Source of the DNA: Adenanthera pavonina
Taxonomy: Eukaryota; Streptophyta; Magnoliopsida; Fabales; Fabaceae
Length of the DNA stretch: 64,000 nucleotides
Assembly: GCA_026686845.1 (NCBI GenBank)
Contig: JAIVEN010000011.1
Coordinates: forward strand, 24,600,501 to 24,664,500
Direction: 5' to 3'
Shown here: positions 48,906-61,148 of the stretch, piece by piece
Layout: each line of letters starts with the position of its first letter
Numbering within the stretch: the stretch's first letter is position 1
The notes under the pieces: generated by a model
Database searches by the model: none
Told to the model about the DNA's origin: nothing
The model's input: only the letters and a program-made list of their open reading frames with translations
Translations under genes and position numbers: made by a program

Positions 48906-51469
48906 CTATCGCCTAATCTTGCTGGATTACATGATGTTTTCCATGTGTCTTAAATCAAGAAGTATCATCCGGATCCGTCTCATATAATTGATGATGAGGC
49001 AGTTCAAGTGCAAGAGGATCTGACTTTTGAGATCACGCCGTTACAAATTCTAGATGTAAAGGAAAAGTGTAACACCCTACCTCCTGACACCTCCTGTAGT
49101 GACCAAAAACTTCAAAATCCTACCAAACACAACCCTGACATCTCAAAACAACTCTCCAATGCCTCAAAACAGCGGAAACAACCTTAAAACCACCAAAAAC
49201 TGGGATAGGGCCGCGGCCGCTACAGTACCGCCACGGCTCTGGCTTCCCCTGTTTCTACACCACTTCTGGCTTCATTGGCGCCGCGGCGCCACATGTTGAT
49301 ATCCTATATTAGCAACTTTCATAATCCGGGGTGAACTTCCGACACGTATAACTTTATACTCCGACCTCCGATTGACTTGATTCCAACTCCTACAAGTCAA
49401 TCTCGTCCCCATCTATCAAAAAACACCACTTTCACCTCAATCCAACTCCGTATGGAGATTCTAGACCCTCAACACCATTTTGGCCACTTATTGACCAAAA
49501 CTCACCACCAACGACCTCCAATTGCCACCAAAGGCAAATGGACGCTTACAGACCAATCATACAGGTCCAAAACCCCTAAACCAACTTGTCCAAAGAGACT
49601 TCACCTCAAAGGAACCATTCCTCTGAGATTTGACCCCTTGGAATCCAACTCGATAATCCGGGCTACAGGCCCTCAAACAAACCAACAAGGCCCAAAACCA
49701 ACTCCCATCACACATCACACACATCATACAACCATCTATCCATAACCAAGCTCCGAATATTATACATTCATAAACAACCTCAACCATATCATTTATCCAT
49801 TACAACCCATTCTATCCTACTTGGCATAAGATACACATACAAAATACACACACTACATAGACTATTCCCACGTACACTGCTACTCTCGCGGCTTCTCCGG
49901 ACTAGTGCCAGAACCGTCACCTAAAAGGTTAGTTTATGGGAGAGGGGGGTGAGACATTGTCTCAGTAACCGGAAACAATCTCTCACACATAAATATATAT
50001 ACACATATACACATATCTCATGCAACTCATGAATGCAATATGAAATGAGTAAGATGCATGTCGCGCTCGCAGGGACCCCATCCTTATCCTCCCTGACACA
50101 TATATCATCCATCCTTATCCTCCCTAACATATATATATATAGTCCAACCTTATCCTCCCTAACATATATATATAATCCAACATTATCCTCCCTAACATAT
50201 ATATATCATCATTCATCATGTCATCATCACATCATCACCACCCCATCCGCCATACATCACAGTCTCACAATGTCATGTGGTGATGCTCATGTATCATCAT
50301 ATCATCATCATAATGTCATGTATGCATCATATCAACATCATCATCACATATCTCATCATCATAAACATAATCATCATCTAACTATATACATGCCACGATA
50401 TATATATAAATGGTACACACAAACACATCAATATCGTGGTATGAAAGAGACATACATATATACACAAACATACGTACTATCATATAACATAATCAATACA
50501 ATATAAACAAACACCCGGTTACCTCAAGTTGTCAATATCACACACGTGAGTTCCACAAACTTTCTTGAACTGTCCAATACACGTGAACCCCTCTCGATTA
50601 GCCCACAACCTTCACAATATCACAATTCTTCCATTAACACAAAGTACCAAAAATCCAAATATCACAACTCAACTACATTAACCTGACCCAGGGTTCTAAC
50701 ACCCTTCTCATGCATCAATAAGCTCTTAGGGATCACTCAAACAATACACAACTACATACACTTTAGATTCCCAAGAGCCCTAACCAAAAACAACTTAGGG
50801 TTAAGCTCAAATCACACATAAGCCCTTCAAAACTCACATCCAGGCAACAAGAATATCAAAACACACTTTCTTAACCTTAAATCATTCATTTCAATGGTGG
50901 ATTTCACCCCAAACCGGAAATCCAACCTTAATATCGAAAATCCCAAATTTCAACCGAAGAAAATGGAGAGGGAAGAGTAGAGAACACTTACCAACCTAAA
51001 TCCAAGCTCTTGAGGTCCGAAAATCACTCCTAGACAACGAAAATCTCAAACCCTAGCACTGCTCCTCGCGGTCTCCCTCAGTTTCCTCTGTTTCTTTCTT
51101 TTCCGTTCGTCCGAAATGATCAGGATTTAAACAAATTTCCCGACTCTCGTCGTGGCCTCAGCATACCTCGCCGCGGTTCCACCAGTTTCACCCGGATTCA
51201 CCGCTACTGGAAGGATTCTCACCACGGCGGCCTTGCTTCTTGCCGCGGCGTGGAGTTCTTCCAGACTCCACTTGAGCCTTCCTCCGTCCTGTTTCCTCCG
51301 GTCCTGAACACAATATCAAGGAAGAAATCGTGAGGGGTGTTACAAAAAGTAGTTGAGAAATAAGACCATGAAGTTGATAAAGGTCCTATAGAGTGGCTTG
51401 ACATCCAATGATATCACGTGGGAGACCAAAGAATCCGTGCGAAGAAAGTATCTAGAGATCTTTGCTTGA
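48906..51469 (+). pseudogene. Chromovirus integrase C-terminus and chromodomain, split by a solo LTR
   Basis: After the TRIM the frame reads L-S-P-N-L-A-G-L-H-D-V-F-H-V-S (about 48908-48952), the classical gypsy integrase end. After the nested LTR (49068-51344) it reads K-L-I-K-V-L then, after a stop, I-T-W-E-T and R-R-K-Y-L-E-I-F (about 51382-51466), the chromodomain pattern of Tekay-type chromoviruses. The expected tryptophan after K-V-L is a TAG. In active chromoviruses this domain steers integration into heterochromatin. TGA at 51467-51469. Confidence 0.8.
49068..51344 (-). mobile_element. Solo LTR of the chromovirus family
   Basis: It is 2277 bp, TGTAACACCCTACC to GAGGGGTGTTACA, with a perfect AAAAG duplication (49063-49067 and 51345-51349). 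It is the same family and orientation as 9887-12035. It has ~30-bp TATCCTCC-containing repeats at 50090-50200 followed by ATCATC-rich DNA to about 50390. The 157-codon frame at 50033 is a by-product of these repeats. Confidence 0.9.
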
Positions 51470-51504
51470 GGTCAGAATTGAAATTTTGAGGACGAAATTT
51501 GTAT

Positions 51505-51517
51505 AAGGAGGGGAGAG
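51505..51517 (+). other. Polypurine tract of the chromovirus
   Basis: AAGGAGGGGAGAG lies directly before the 3' LTR. It would prime plus-strand DNA synthesis in an active element. The segment before it (GAGGACGAAATTT) is the usual end of gypsy pol. Confidence 0.88.
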
Positions 51518-53001
51518 TATAACACCCCTCATGACATCGTTTTGGTATTGTGTGCAGAACCAGAGAAAACAGGATAGAGGAAGGCTCAAGTAGAGGAAAA
51601 TAGGGCTCCACGCCACGGCTTGAAGCAAGGCCACCGCGGTGAGAGCAAGTCTAGTGGCGTTGTTTCAGTTGAAACACGGTGGTGCCGTGGCAGACTTATC
51701 AGAGGCCGCGGTGAGAGTCGAGGATTTCATTTAAATCAAAAACATTTCAGACAAACAAAAAGAAAGAAACGAAGGGGAGTAATGGAGAAGAATGGAGGAG
51801 TTGTGCCATGGCTTGCTGTGTTCGACTCTGGGAGTGATTTTTGGACCTTGGAAGCTTGGATTCATATTAGTAAGTGATTTCTACTCCTCCCTCTCTATTT
51901 TTCTTCGGTTGAACTTTGGGTTTTTCAGTTGTATGTTGGGTATTTGGATTTTGGTTGAAATCCACTAATTTAAATGGATGATATAGGGTTAAAGAAGTGT
52001 ATTTTGGTGTTCTTGTTGCTTGGCTATGAGCTTTGAAGGGTGTATGTATGATTTAAGCTTAACGCTAGGTTATTTTCAGTTAGGGCTCTTGGGAATCTTA
52101 AGTATATATGGTTGAGTAGTGTTTGAATGGTCCCTAAGAGCTTATTGATGCATGAAAGGGGTGTTGGAACCTTGAGTTAGGCTAAAGTAGTTAAATTGTG
52201 ATGTTTGATTTATTGGTATATGTGGTTAATTGAGGTATTATGGTGTTGTTAAGGTTGTTTGGCTACTCAAAGAAGACTAGTCGTGGAATTGGCGTTCAAG
52301 AAAGCTTGCGGAACCCGTGTGCATGTGATAACGACAATTGAGGTAATTGGGTGCTTGTTTGTACTATATTGTTTATATTGGATGATAGTATGTATATTTG
52401 TGTATATATGCATGTTTCTTTTATACCATGATATTGATGTGTTTGTGTGTATTGTTTTCTACATATCGTGGTATGCACACAGCTAGATGATGATTATGAG
52501 TATGATGATGATTACATACATGATGATGATATTGATATGATATGACATGATACATAGTATGACATTGAGATAATGATGATTATTATATGATGATACATGA
52601 GCATCATCATGTGACATTGTGGGATTGTGACATATAGTGGATTGGGTGGTGATGATGTGACGATGATATGATATATGATGATATATATGTTAGGGAGGAT
52701 AAGGATGGGATCCCTATGGCTAAATATCCTTCTATGGCCAGGAGGGGAAAGGTGCGCAGTAGATTGTACCTTCCGTAAATCACCATCAATTCGTGATGGT
52801 CCAGAGGAAGGAGAGACATGGTCCAAATATTAGTGTTACCTTGGCTAGGTACACTAATGGGAGGTGACCCGAAATCAGTTTTCACCAACTGTTGGAAGGG
52901 AATTACCTATATGAAATGTCCTATTATAATGATGGCCTATGGTTCTAGCTGTATGTGAGGGAGACATGCATTGCATCCATGAGTTTATATGAGATATATA
53001 T

Positions 53002-53035
<34 letters not shown>

Positions 53036-53283
53036 TTGTCCCAGTTACTAAGACATTGTCTCACACCCCTCTCCCATGACTAACCTTTTAGGTAATGGTT
53101 CTGGCACTAGTCCGGAGAAGACGCGTGAGTAGCATTGGATATAGGGATACTAGGTCTATGTAGCCTGCATGTAATTTGGGATATGTAACTTATGCCAAGT
53201 AGGATAGAATATTTTGTAATGAATGGGTTGTTTGTAGGGTAATGTATGTGGAATTGTGTTGTATGTGCTGTGTATGCTAGATG
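51518..53283 (+). repeat. Truncated 3' LTR of the chromovirus
   Basis: It matches the 5' LTR from its start (27677) through the part equivalent to about 34590, then similarity stops near 53283. It has a (GT)n run at 53005-53033 and the stem-loop at 53044-53066. Roughly the last 700 bp of the LTR are missing. Confidence 0.82.
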
Positions 53284-54210
53284 TGCTATGTATGCTGTGT
53301 GTAATTTGGGTTCAAGATAGGAAAGGACTTTCAAAATTTTGACCCGAAAAATGGATTTCTTTTGGTTCAAAATAGGATAGAATAAGTATGTTGTACAAGA
53401 AATACCAAAAGAAAGCAAAGTGAAAAATTTGAGTTAAAGAGAGCACTTTGTGAATGAGTCATGCAATCAATGGTTTGTGACCTTGTTTTATGATGATATA
53501 AGGTTTAAGGAAGTATTGAAAGGCCAAAGGAAGTATCCACAAAGTTTGGAGATCATTGGAAAGTAAGAAGGTAGTTATTTTTCCTATTAGACCTAATATT
53601 GACATACTTTGTTTTTATGATACTATGACTATGGCCATGCCTTTGTTTAAATGATTTATGATGTGAATGCATTGTGGCTGGTTGTTTAAAGGGTCTTTAT
53701 GACCCTAGGATTTCTATTTTCTAAAATGCTACCATGCCAATATTTTTATGAAATTGTATGGCATAATATGATTTTATGATTTCCATTGATGTTTCTATGA
53801 AATATTATGATAATGTGAGTGCATGATGGAATATAACTATTGAGATTCTTTGAATCTCACCCCTCTCCATATGTTATCATGATTAGGTCCAAGTCATGGC
53901 AAGGTTGCCAAAGAAGTCAAGGGCAAGGAATGAGAAGTTGATGTAGAATGATTATGTTTCATGAAATGATGTGTAAAATCATATGGCATATGATGGTTCT
54001 GTATCTTCATGTCAATATAATGATTTTTCTGTAATTAGTTATGAATTTCCAAAGTTTATCGGGTAAAATGGATTTGACAAAGTAAAAAGTACCTGAGAAT
54101 TTTTAAAATTCTGATTTTAATTTATTATGGATTCAAGTTTTTAATCATGCATAATTGGATATATTTAAGGTCTAATACATGGGAAATGTGCCCTGAAGTA
54201 AGGTATTACA
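53284..54210 (+). repeat. 5'-truncated LTR fragment of the L2 family
   Basis: The last ~400 bp match the reverse complement of 58265-58700 (for example CTAATACATGGGAAATG at about 54171) and end GGTATTACA at 54210. The stem-loop CTATTGAGATTC...GAATCTCACCC is at about 53837-53861. The left edge is fused to the chromovirus LTR. No target duplication is visible. Confidence 0.65.
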
Positions 54211-56034
54211 AGAATAGACAATTAGCCCAGCTTGAGTTGTTGGTCAAACAAGCTACGTTGCAAGGGACCTAAGGGTTTGCAGTCAGTCCTAGAGCAAAAG
54301 ATAGTTGCACTCCTCTATCTAAGCATCTCCCTCAAGTAATTTTCTTCTTATTAACTAAATTCATATTCAATTGTTGATATATATTAATAATTTATGATGT
54401 TGTGGTTGGTATAGGATATAGCACATTGTCTGTTATGGCTGGATAACCCTCGGTGTGTGGTTGCAAAAGGACAAGTGCATAACATCCAAGGGGACATACT
54501 TCACAATGCACCCTTGCTTGCAAACTATGTCAAAGCAACAATTGCACTACCCGAAAAGAAGAATGCAAGGTTGCATGTGCCAACGTAGGGGGAAAAATGG
54601 TAGGATAGGTTGCGGGTAGATTTATAGCATGTTCCATCGAAAAAGACAAGTTAGTTGACATTTCATTAATTACAATTTGTTCTTATGTTAATAAATTGAC
54701 CACTTTTGTTACACAGTCCGTAGGAAAGACTAAAGGAAAGCAAGTTGTTGTGTCAGGACAATCGAAGGAGTCAATCATTGAACCACCAAAGGGACTTCCT
54801 TTGCCTTAAGTTTTAAATTCATCAAATTGTGAATTGCCTAATGGTATATTAACCATTGGCTTGTGGCAATTGGTACACATTCCTTATGATAAAAGGGTTT
54901 ATGGTAAGGAAGTATCTGAAGTGATCAATAAAGATGTGATCTCCTTCATCTTTTAATCATGGATGGCTTAGGGTATAGAATATTAACATATATACCAGGT
55001 ATTAAAATTAACATAAATGAATTGCTTTCCAATTGATCTTTCAATTGAGTATGTAATATTAATATGTTATTTTTTTTTATTTTAGATTTATGTATGAAAA
55101 AATTCTAGTCCCTTTTGAGCTAACAAATGGATTTGTCTTAATCTACCCATAAGATATATCAGCTTATACGATGAGTTTGATGCCATAGAGGAAGTTCACA
55201 AAGCAATCACAAGATGTTGTGGATGCATTAAATGCAAAGGATAGTAATGGGGTGTCATTCTTGGAACATTTTTGCTGGGGTGAGTCACTTATCACTACAC
55301 TTTTAAATGATGACTTATTTCATGTTTGACTGCTTAATTATAAGTTTCTTTGCTAAAACTAGTAAATTTTTCTCCTAGGAATCATTGGATGTTGATTTGC
55401 ATTGAACCAATGAAACCAAAAATATATTTTTTGGATAGCAAAGGAAATCTTCCAAGTTACTACCCGCAGATGCTAAAGATGATCAATCAGTAAGAATATG
55501 CAATTATATTATGTGCCTTTGTATTCTTCTATTTATTAACCTTAATTCTTCCTATATTAATTTTTTTTATAATGCTTAATAGAGGAGTGAGTATGTTTTG
55601 TGCAACACGTGGGCTAAGCAACAATTGTAAACCCAACAACTAGAAGACTCCACTAGATCTAGCCTTATTACATAAATGAACACACAATAAAGTATTTATA
55701 ATTTAATATTCAATCAATTATTGAGATTAACATTTCTTGTAATCTAATATTCGTATAATTTTATTCAATGTCCAATACAACTTAATGATAATGATTGTGG
55801 GTATTATGTGATGAAATACATGAAAGATATCATCTTACATTGACTGATCTCAACCCCCGCCAAGGTACGTAATGCATTTTTATGATATTTACGTGAAATT
55901 TTAATAATGTAACATGCTTCTATATTATTTAATATTTTTATTTTCAGTATTTCCCAGATACCTACTATAAGACATACTCAAGAGTTGAAATAGAACTCAT
56001 AGAAGAGTTGAGTCAATGTGGTTGGACTCAGGAG
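54211..56034 (+). pseudogene. Ulp1/C48-type protease gene remnant of a CACTA-like transposon
   Basis: Exon-like pieces: 54211-54336 (L-A-Q-L-E-L), about 54416-54592 (L-D-N-P-R-C-V-V-A-K-G, a segment found before the protease in plant CACTA proteins), about 55087-55280, about 55379-55490 with N-H-W-M-L-I and Y-F-L-D-S, about 55765-55864 with N-D-N-D-C-G-Y-Y-V-M-K-Y-M, and 55948-56034. The His, Asp and Cys of the C48 catalytic triad are all present, and the exon edges show plausible GT-AG sites. Stops in several pieces (for example about 54590) show decay. The 5' part is cut at 54210 by LTR sequence. It may also belong to another Ulp1-carrying class such as Mutator-like elements. Confidence 0.65.
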
Positions 56035-56979
56035 GTAAGTATAAGTGAATATATGGCCACGATGTTATTTGTAATTGTTTAGCTTAGGTTCTATAATATG
56101 CACTTACATTGAATTGGTGATTCTAATCTATTTTATATAGCTTATGGATTCAAAACTGGTCATATTATAGGTAGTACAAAGGAAAAAGTTTAGAATGATT
56201 ACTTCTAGTGGCTAGAAGATGCCTACTTTTTTTCTTCTTTGTTGTCATGGTCAAGTATATTAGTTGTTAGTGCAGAAGTTGTAGATTGGCCTGGTATATA
56301 TATGAAACTTTTGGAAGTCTAGTGATTGGATAATGTTAATTAGGCCAGTACATCAGATTTTGCTCTTGTCAAGTAGATGTAACTGATTTTTGTAATTTTT
56401 GATTGAGTACATTTTGGATATTGCCTAGATATAATACAACTTTTGATCATGGATAACTTTGTTTTTGAATACCTTTTAGACATTAAGTTTTGGATATTTT
56501 GTTCTGCATATTGGTAGTGAATCAGGTTGGTGAGAATATTTAAGAAAAAAATTAATACTTTCGTTGGTAGTTATTTAATATAACCGCCAACATAAGCATA
56601 TTTGTTGGCGGTTATTTAGTATATATTGCAATTACACATCAAATTAAAATATATATATATACTTTAGTTGGCAATTATTTAGTACAACTACAAACAAAGA
56701 GAAATATTGCAAATTAAATTGAAAATATATACATATATATATTTTAATTGGCATTTATTTATTATAATTGCCAACAATTGTTAAAATGACATTAAATTTT
56801 AAAAAATATATAAACTTTGTTGGCGGTTATTTACTATAACCGCCAATGAAAGTAAACAAAAATAAAAATTATTTTAAATGGAAAAAAAAATTTTTTGCGG
56901 TCTTATTATATAACTACCAACGAAAGTGGACATTCGCTGGCATTCGTAACCACCAAGAAGGACATATTTTGGCATAGTG
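56035..56979. mobile_element. CACTA-like 3' noncoding end with subterminal repeats
   Basis: The motif TTGGCGGTTATT, with inverted copies AATAACCGCCAAC, occurs repeatedly at 56560-56930. The end GGCATAGTG at 56979 reads CACTATGCCAAAA on the minus strand, a CACTA-type terminus. Lying just after a Ulp1 remnant supports one transposon. Its other end is probably near 9163. No flanking duplication confirms the ends. Confidence 0.45.
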
Positions 56980-57774
56980 CATGGGCAGCCAATACCCTAG
57001 ACCTCAGACTCTCAATAACTATAGGCGGGACATATACCCAAGAATTCATGATCACCATCATGGTAGAGCTTTACAATCCATTACATACTTGTCAACACAA
57101 GCTTTAGCCTCAATCAACCTCGAAATCAAAAGGATATAAGGCAAACAATAGAGGCAAGAACTCAAAGCTGACCTGGAGGACTCACAGACATCATTACACA
57201 TGGCATCTAGTAATGAAACTACACTTGGCATAATACAATATAACATCTAACACATGTTCTCAAACAATACATACCGATCATGGTACTCAAATATCCCATG
57301 TTTGATCAAAGGCTGGAAACTAACCCTTCTTGATCATCATCTTGCTAGAGCCAAACATCCTCTCTTGAAAAAGGGGTATCAATTGGGGGGTGAGGCAAAT
57401 GTTCCAGTATGCAAGGGCAAATATAGTGAAAATTTTTCTATTATAAAATGATTACAAATATCATAGTTTAATATTAATCAAATACAAGGAATCAATATAC
57501 AATTACATGCATGCAATATGAATTATGCATAATGTTATGTACATGATATGTAGAACCCACATCAATCATAGTAGGAATAATGAGCTAGTTACCATCACAA
57601 GGTAACTTTGATAAGTAGTTACCATCCAACAACCAGTGAAAGCCAATTTTAGGGCACTGCTAAGCTCACTACCACTAGTCATAACCTTGCCAAAGGTCAT
57701 TCCATTAATGAGTAAATCATAGTTCCCCTTCCCTTGGACCACTCGAATTAACGATGATTTAGAAAAGGTGCATC

Positions 57775-58057
57775 GACAACAACAAAAATTGGAAATTTGA
57801 GATGGAAATTTGCTATGGATTTAGCAAAATTTGGGATGGATTTTGGCTTTGTGACGGGTCATGTCCACCACATTTTAGCTCATCTGAAATTTTTTGTGAC
57901 GAATTTTGTGAAGGATTTGTGATGGATATGTAAAATTTCTGCCACAAAATCATTCACAAAAATGTTGTGACGGATTTTGAGACAAATTTGTGACAGATTT
58001 TGGGAGGGAATTTTTTCCATCAAAAATCCGTCCCAAAATTCCAATTTTCTTGTAGTG
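57775..58057. mobile_element. CACTA-type MITE (283 bp)
   Basis: The right end, read on the minus strand, is CACTACAAGAAAATTGG, the classical CACTA terminus. The left end GACAACAACAAAAATTGG is a mutated match. It is flanked by ATC on both sides (57772-57774 and 58058-58060). Repeated TTTTGTGACGGATT-like motifs fill the interior. No coding. Confidence 0.82.
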
Positions 58058-58264
58058 ATCCCTAATCTACTGCAACCTAGATCTTCCTGGCCAAAAGACG
58101 ATGATTTAGTGGTAGGGATATATATCAACCTCATCACCAGTACACATGGCCTCACATGTTCCACCAGTAGATTGACATACTATATGATATCATAAGATAT
58201 CATCACCCATCCATCCAATGCTCAACATGTATAAACAAAGTGATAATGCCTTTCATGCTATGTC

Positions 58265-61148
58265 TGTAACACCTTATATTTGGGCCCATTTCCCATGTAT
58301 TAGATCATTTTAGATGTCTTTCATCATAGTTTAGAGACTAGAATCATAATATAATAAAAACAGAAATTTTCAAAATTCGTGGTACTATTCATTTGACAAT
58401 TTCCATTTTACATGATGATCTTTGAAAATTCATAATTAAATATAGAAAAATCATATTGAGGTGACTCAAGTAAATTTAGATTTACATGGAAAAAATATAA
58501 AATAATAACTTCATTGGGCCAATTTGTATAGTAAATTTTGTGGACTTTTATTGTTCATTTGATCATTTTTCTTCCTTCTAGTTTTTTAACCTCAAATTTG
58601 AAAAATTATATTTCATTCTATTCATGACCAAATCATGTCTACTCTATGTCATTTGAAATCTATATATGTCTACTTATAGACCTATTTTTCTTCTACATTT
58701 ATTTCACTTATACAGAGCATAACATTAACTTAAATTGTGAAGGGTTAGAATACTACTGTTACTGGGACAATTTTGGGAAAACTTACATATCTCTTATTCT
58801 ATAGCTCCAATCACTTCCAAATTAGTGGCATATGAAACTTAATACATAGACCTTTTTATGCATATAAACCACTGAATTTTTGGAACTCTATACAATTTTA
58901 TATGGTCTTTTTAATTTTCCAGTACCTAACTTCTAGATTTCAGTTTTCCCAATCTTGCCCTGTTCTAAACCCTAATATTGAAAAGTCACCATAAATTGTA
59001 CACTTATCCAATTTAGGTGTTCTTTAACTCTATGGAAAGCTTATTCTATCTACTTTTAGAGCATGTAAATTACCTAAGCTACTTGCCCTGTCTTGTATAA
59101 ATAGTACCTATGTTCTCTTAGACTGCTTAAGATGAGCCTTTCCATTCCTAATTTATCAAAATAAGCTTCATAACCTTGTTACATATTCATCAATTGCACC
59201 AATTCCATACATAACATATCCTAGTACTTTAAGAATCATAAAATCATAGAGATACAGACCACATGGCATATACATGATTTTTCATAATATCCCTAAATAC
59301 AATGTCATAGCTTGAATTATCAATTCAAGCATTAATTCCCTTTTCTTGCTTCATAGCTCCCTTGTCTTCTTCAATGCCATTGCTTGTACCTAATGGAATT
59401 TTCATTTTGGAAGGGTGAGATTCATTGAATCTTAGTAGCAATCATAATTCATGCAATCATATTATTACATTAAGCATAAAATCATTATAAAACATGAAGT
59501 GAATACTTTTAAACATTTGTGCCATAATATTTTGCAAAAATTTTGGCAGAGTTTCATTTTGTATTTTGGACATCCCGGGGTCTCAAAACCCCTCAATTAA
59601 CTCAGGCAATATTCTCAAAGCATCACAATTCATCATATCAAACAATAGGGAAGCCATTAAATTCATTGAAATCACATGACAATATAAGGCAAGAATAGGT
59701 AAATTGATACATTCATGCTTTCTCTTACTCCTCCACTTGATACCAATGCTCCCACTAGCTTCCTTGGGCTTCTTCAAGTCCTAATACATCATCAAACAAC
59801 TACTTAAGCTAATGGTTCCATGAGTTTCTTCAAAAAGTGTTCATGAAACTCTAATTCTTAAAAAATTCACCAAAAAATCATTCCTAGCTCAAAAATGATG
59901 AATTATATAATTTTTCATGAGGAATCCAAATATAGCCTCAAAATTACCAAATTCCATCTCTAATTATGAACAGTAGCTGACCAAAATTCAGAGGAAATTA
60001 ATAAAAATTGCTATGTTCCATAATACTTCAAACTACTTCTATATTCATGGTTCAGGTGACTAATCTAGCATTTCCCCTAAGTTTAATGGTTGAACAACTC
60101 ATTTTATGGCTAAATCAAGGTTTGGACGAAGCCCTAAGATAAGGAGAAGGAAAATACACCATGAATCATGCTTCTAAAACTACCATCTACAAGCCTGAAG
60201 TGGTAGAAGACTTACCAAGAACTTGAGCCTCCAAATTTCCCTTGAGTTTCTCTTCTTCCTTCCCTATTTTCTCTTGTCTTTCTTGTGTTTTTTCTCTTCT
60301 ATTTTGATGCTGATTCTCTACAAAAATGTAGAGGAAAGGGAGTGATTAAAGGACTTAATGATGTGGCTTAATGATACAACTAATAATGATTAACAATTAA
60401 CCAACTTAGGTTACTTTTTGGCCAAAAATTCAACTCCTTCTTGAGGAAGTTTTCCCAAACAATTTTGCTGCCCAAGCTACCCCAATATCACACCTAATGA
60501 GAATGATCCAAGTGTCCAGTACGCTCAATTTTTCCTGGTTCAGATATATCTTGAACCAGGTAATTTTTAACAGTACTGATAAAACTGTTTTTTATAGTAA
60601 ATTAGCATTTTTGGGCTACATGACTATTCTAAATTTATTTTTATATTTTCTTAATTATCATGTCCCAAATGGTATCTGTGTATGACCCATATCTTATCCC
60701 GGTTATCTTTTAATCATCGGTAGGGCCCATAATTTACTTTATTGGTTTACCATTACTTTTGGACACTCGACACTAATTATTTCTTCATCCTTAAACATTA
60801 ACCCTTAGTGCCATATATCATTGGACTTCTCTCATCGAGGGCTTCATTTTAACAGTAATTTTACATATTTACAAAATTGCCCTTAACCCAAAGTTAAATT
60901 ATAATTTTTAAAACTTTGGGGTCATTAGGTGTAATTTTCCCCAAGAGCATTTCTATTTCTTCATTTAATAAATTCTGGGACATGGATGTCATTTTATAAT
61001 TCTTTAGGGGAAAAAATATAATTTTTCTCATTTTTCCATCCAGCTGGGAAAAATGACTTCTTTACCCTTTTTCACGTAAAACGATGTTTACTTATTTTTA
61101 CAAATTTTTATATATTTCTAGATATTTTAACTTTTTTGGAATGTTACA
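58265..61148 (-). mobile_element. Solo LTR of the L2 gypsy-type family
   Basis: It is 2884 bp, TGTAACACCTTATA to GGAATGTTACA, with a perfect ATGTC duplication (58260-58264 and 61149-61153). It is homologous to 28846-31395. Stem-loop GTGAGATTC...GAATCTTAGTAG at 59415-59438. No internal region. Orientation was assigned as for the other L2 copy. Confidence 0.9.

Larger units (their letters stand above)
27677..53283 (+). mobile_element. Tekay-like chromovirus (Ty3-gypsy), carrying at least six nested insertions
   Basis: It has a 5' LTR at 27677-35288, a TGGTATCAGAGC primer site at 35293, gag, protease, reverse transcriptase, RNase H, integrase, a chromodomain-like end, a purine tract and a 3' LTR from 51518. 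Both LTRs start TATAACACCCCTCATGAC (TG changed to TA). Nested insertions lie at 28846-31395, 31457-33995, about 35884-37695, 41599-47960, 47974-48900 and 49068-51344. The end near 53283 is where 3' LTR similarity stops, so the element is truncated. Numerous stops make it inactive. Confidence 0.88.

Noticed and set aside
50033..50506. 157-codon open frame rich in His, Ser and Tyr
   Set aside because: It is read from ATCATC and TATATA microsatellite DNA inside a solo LTR. The composition explains the open frame and no domain is visible.
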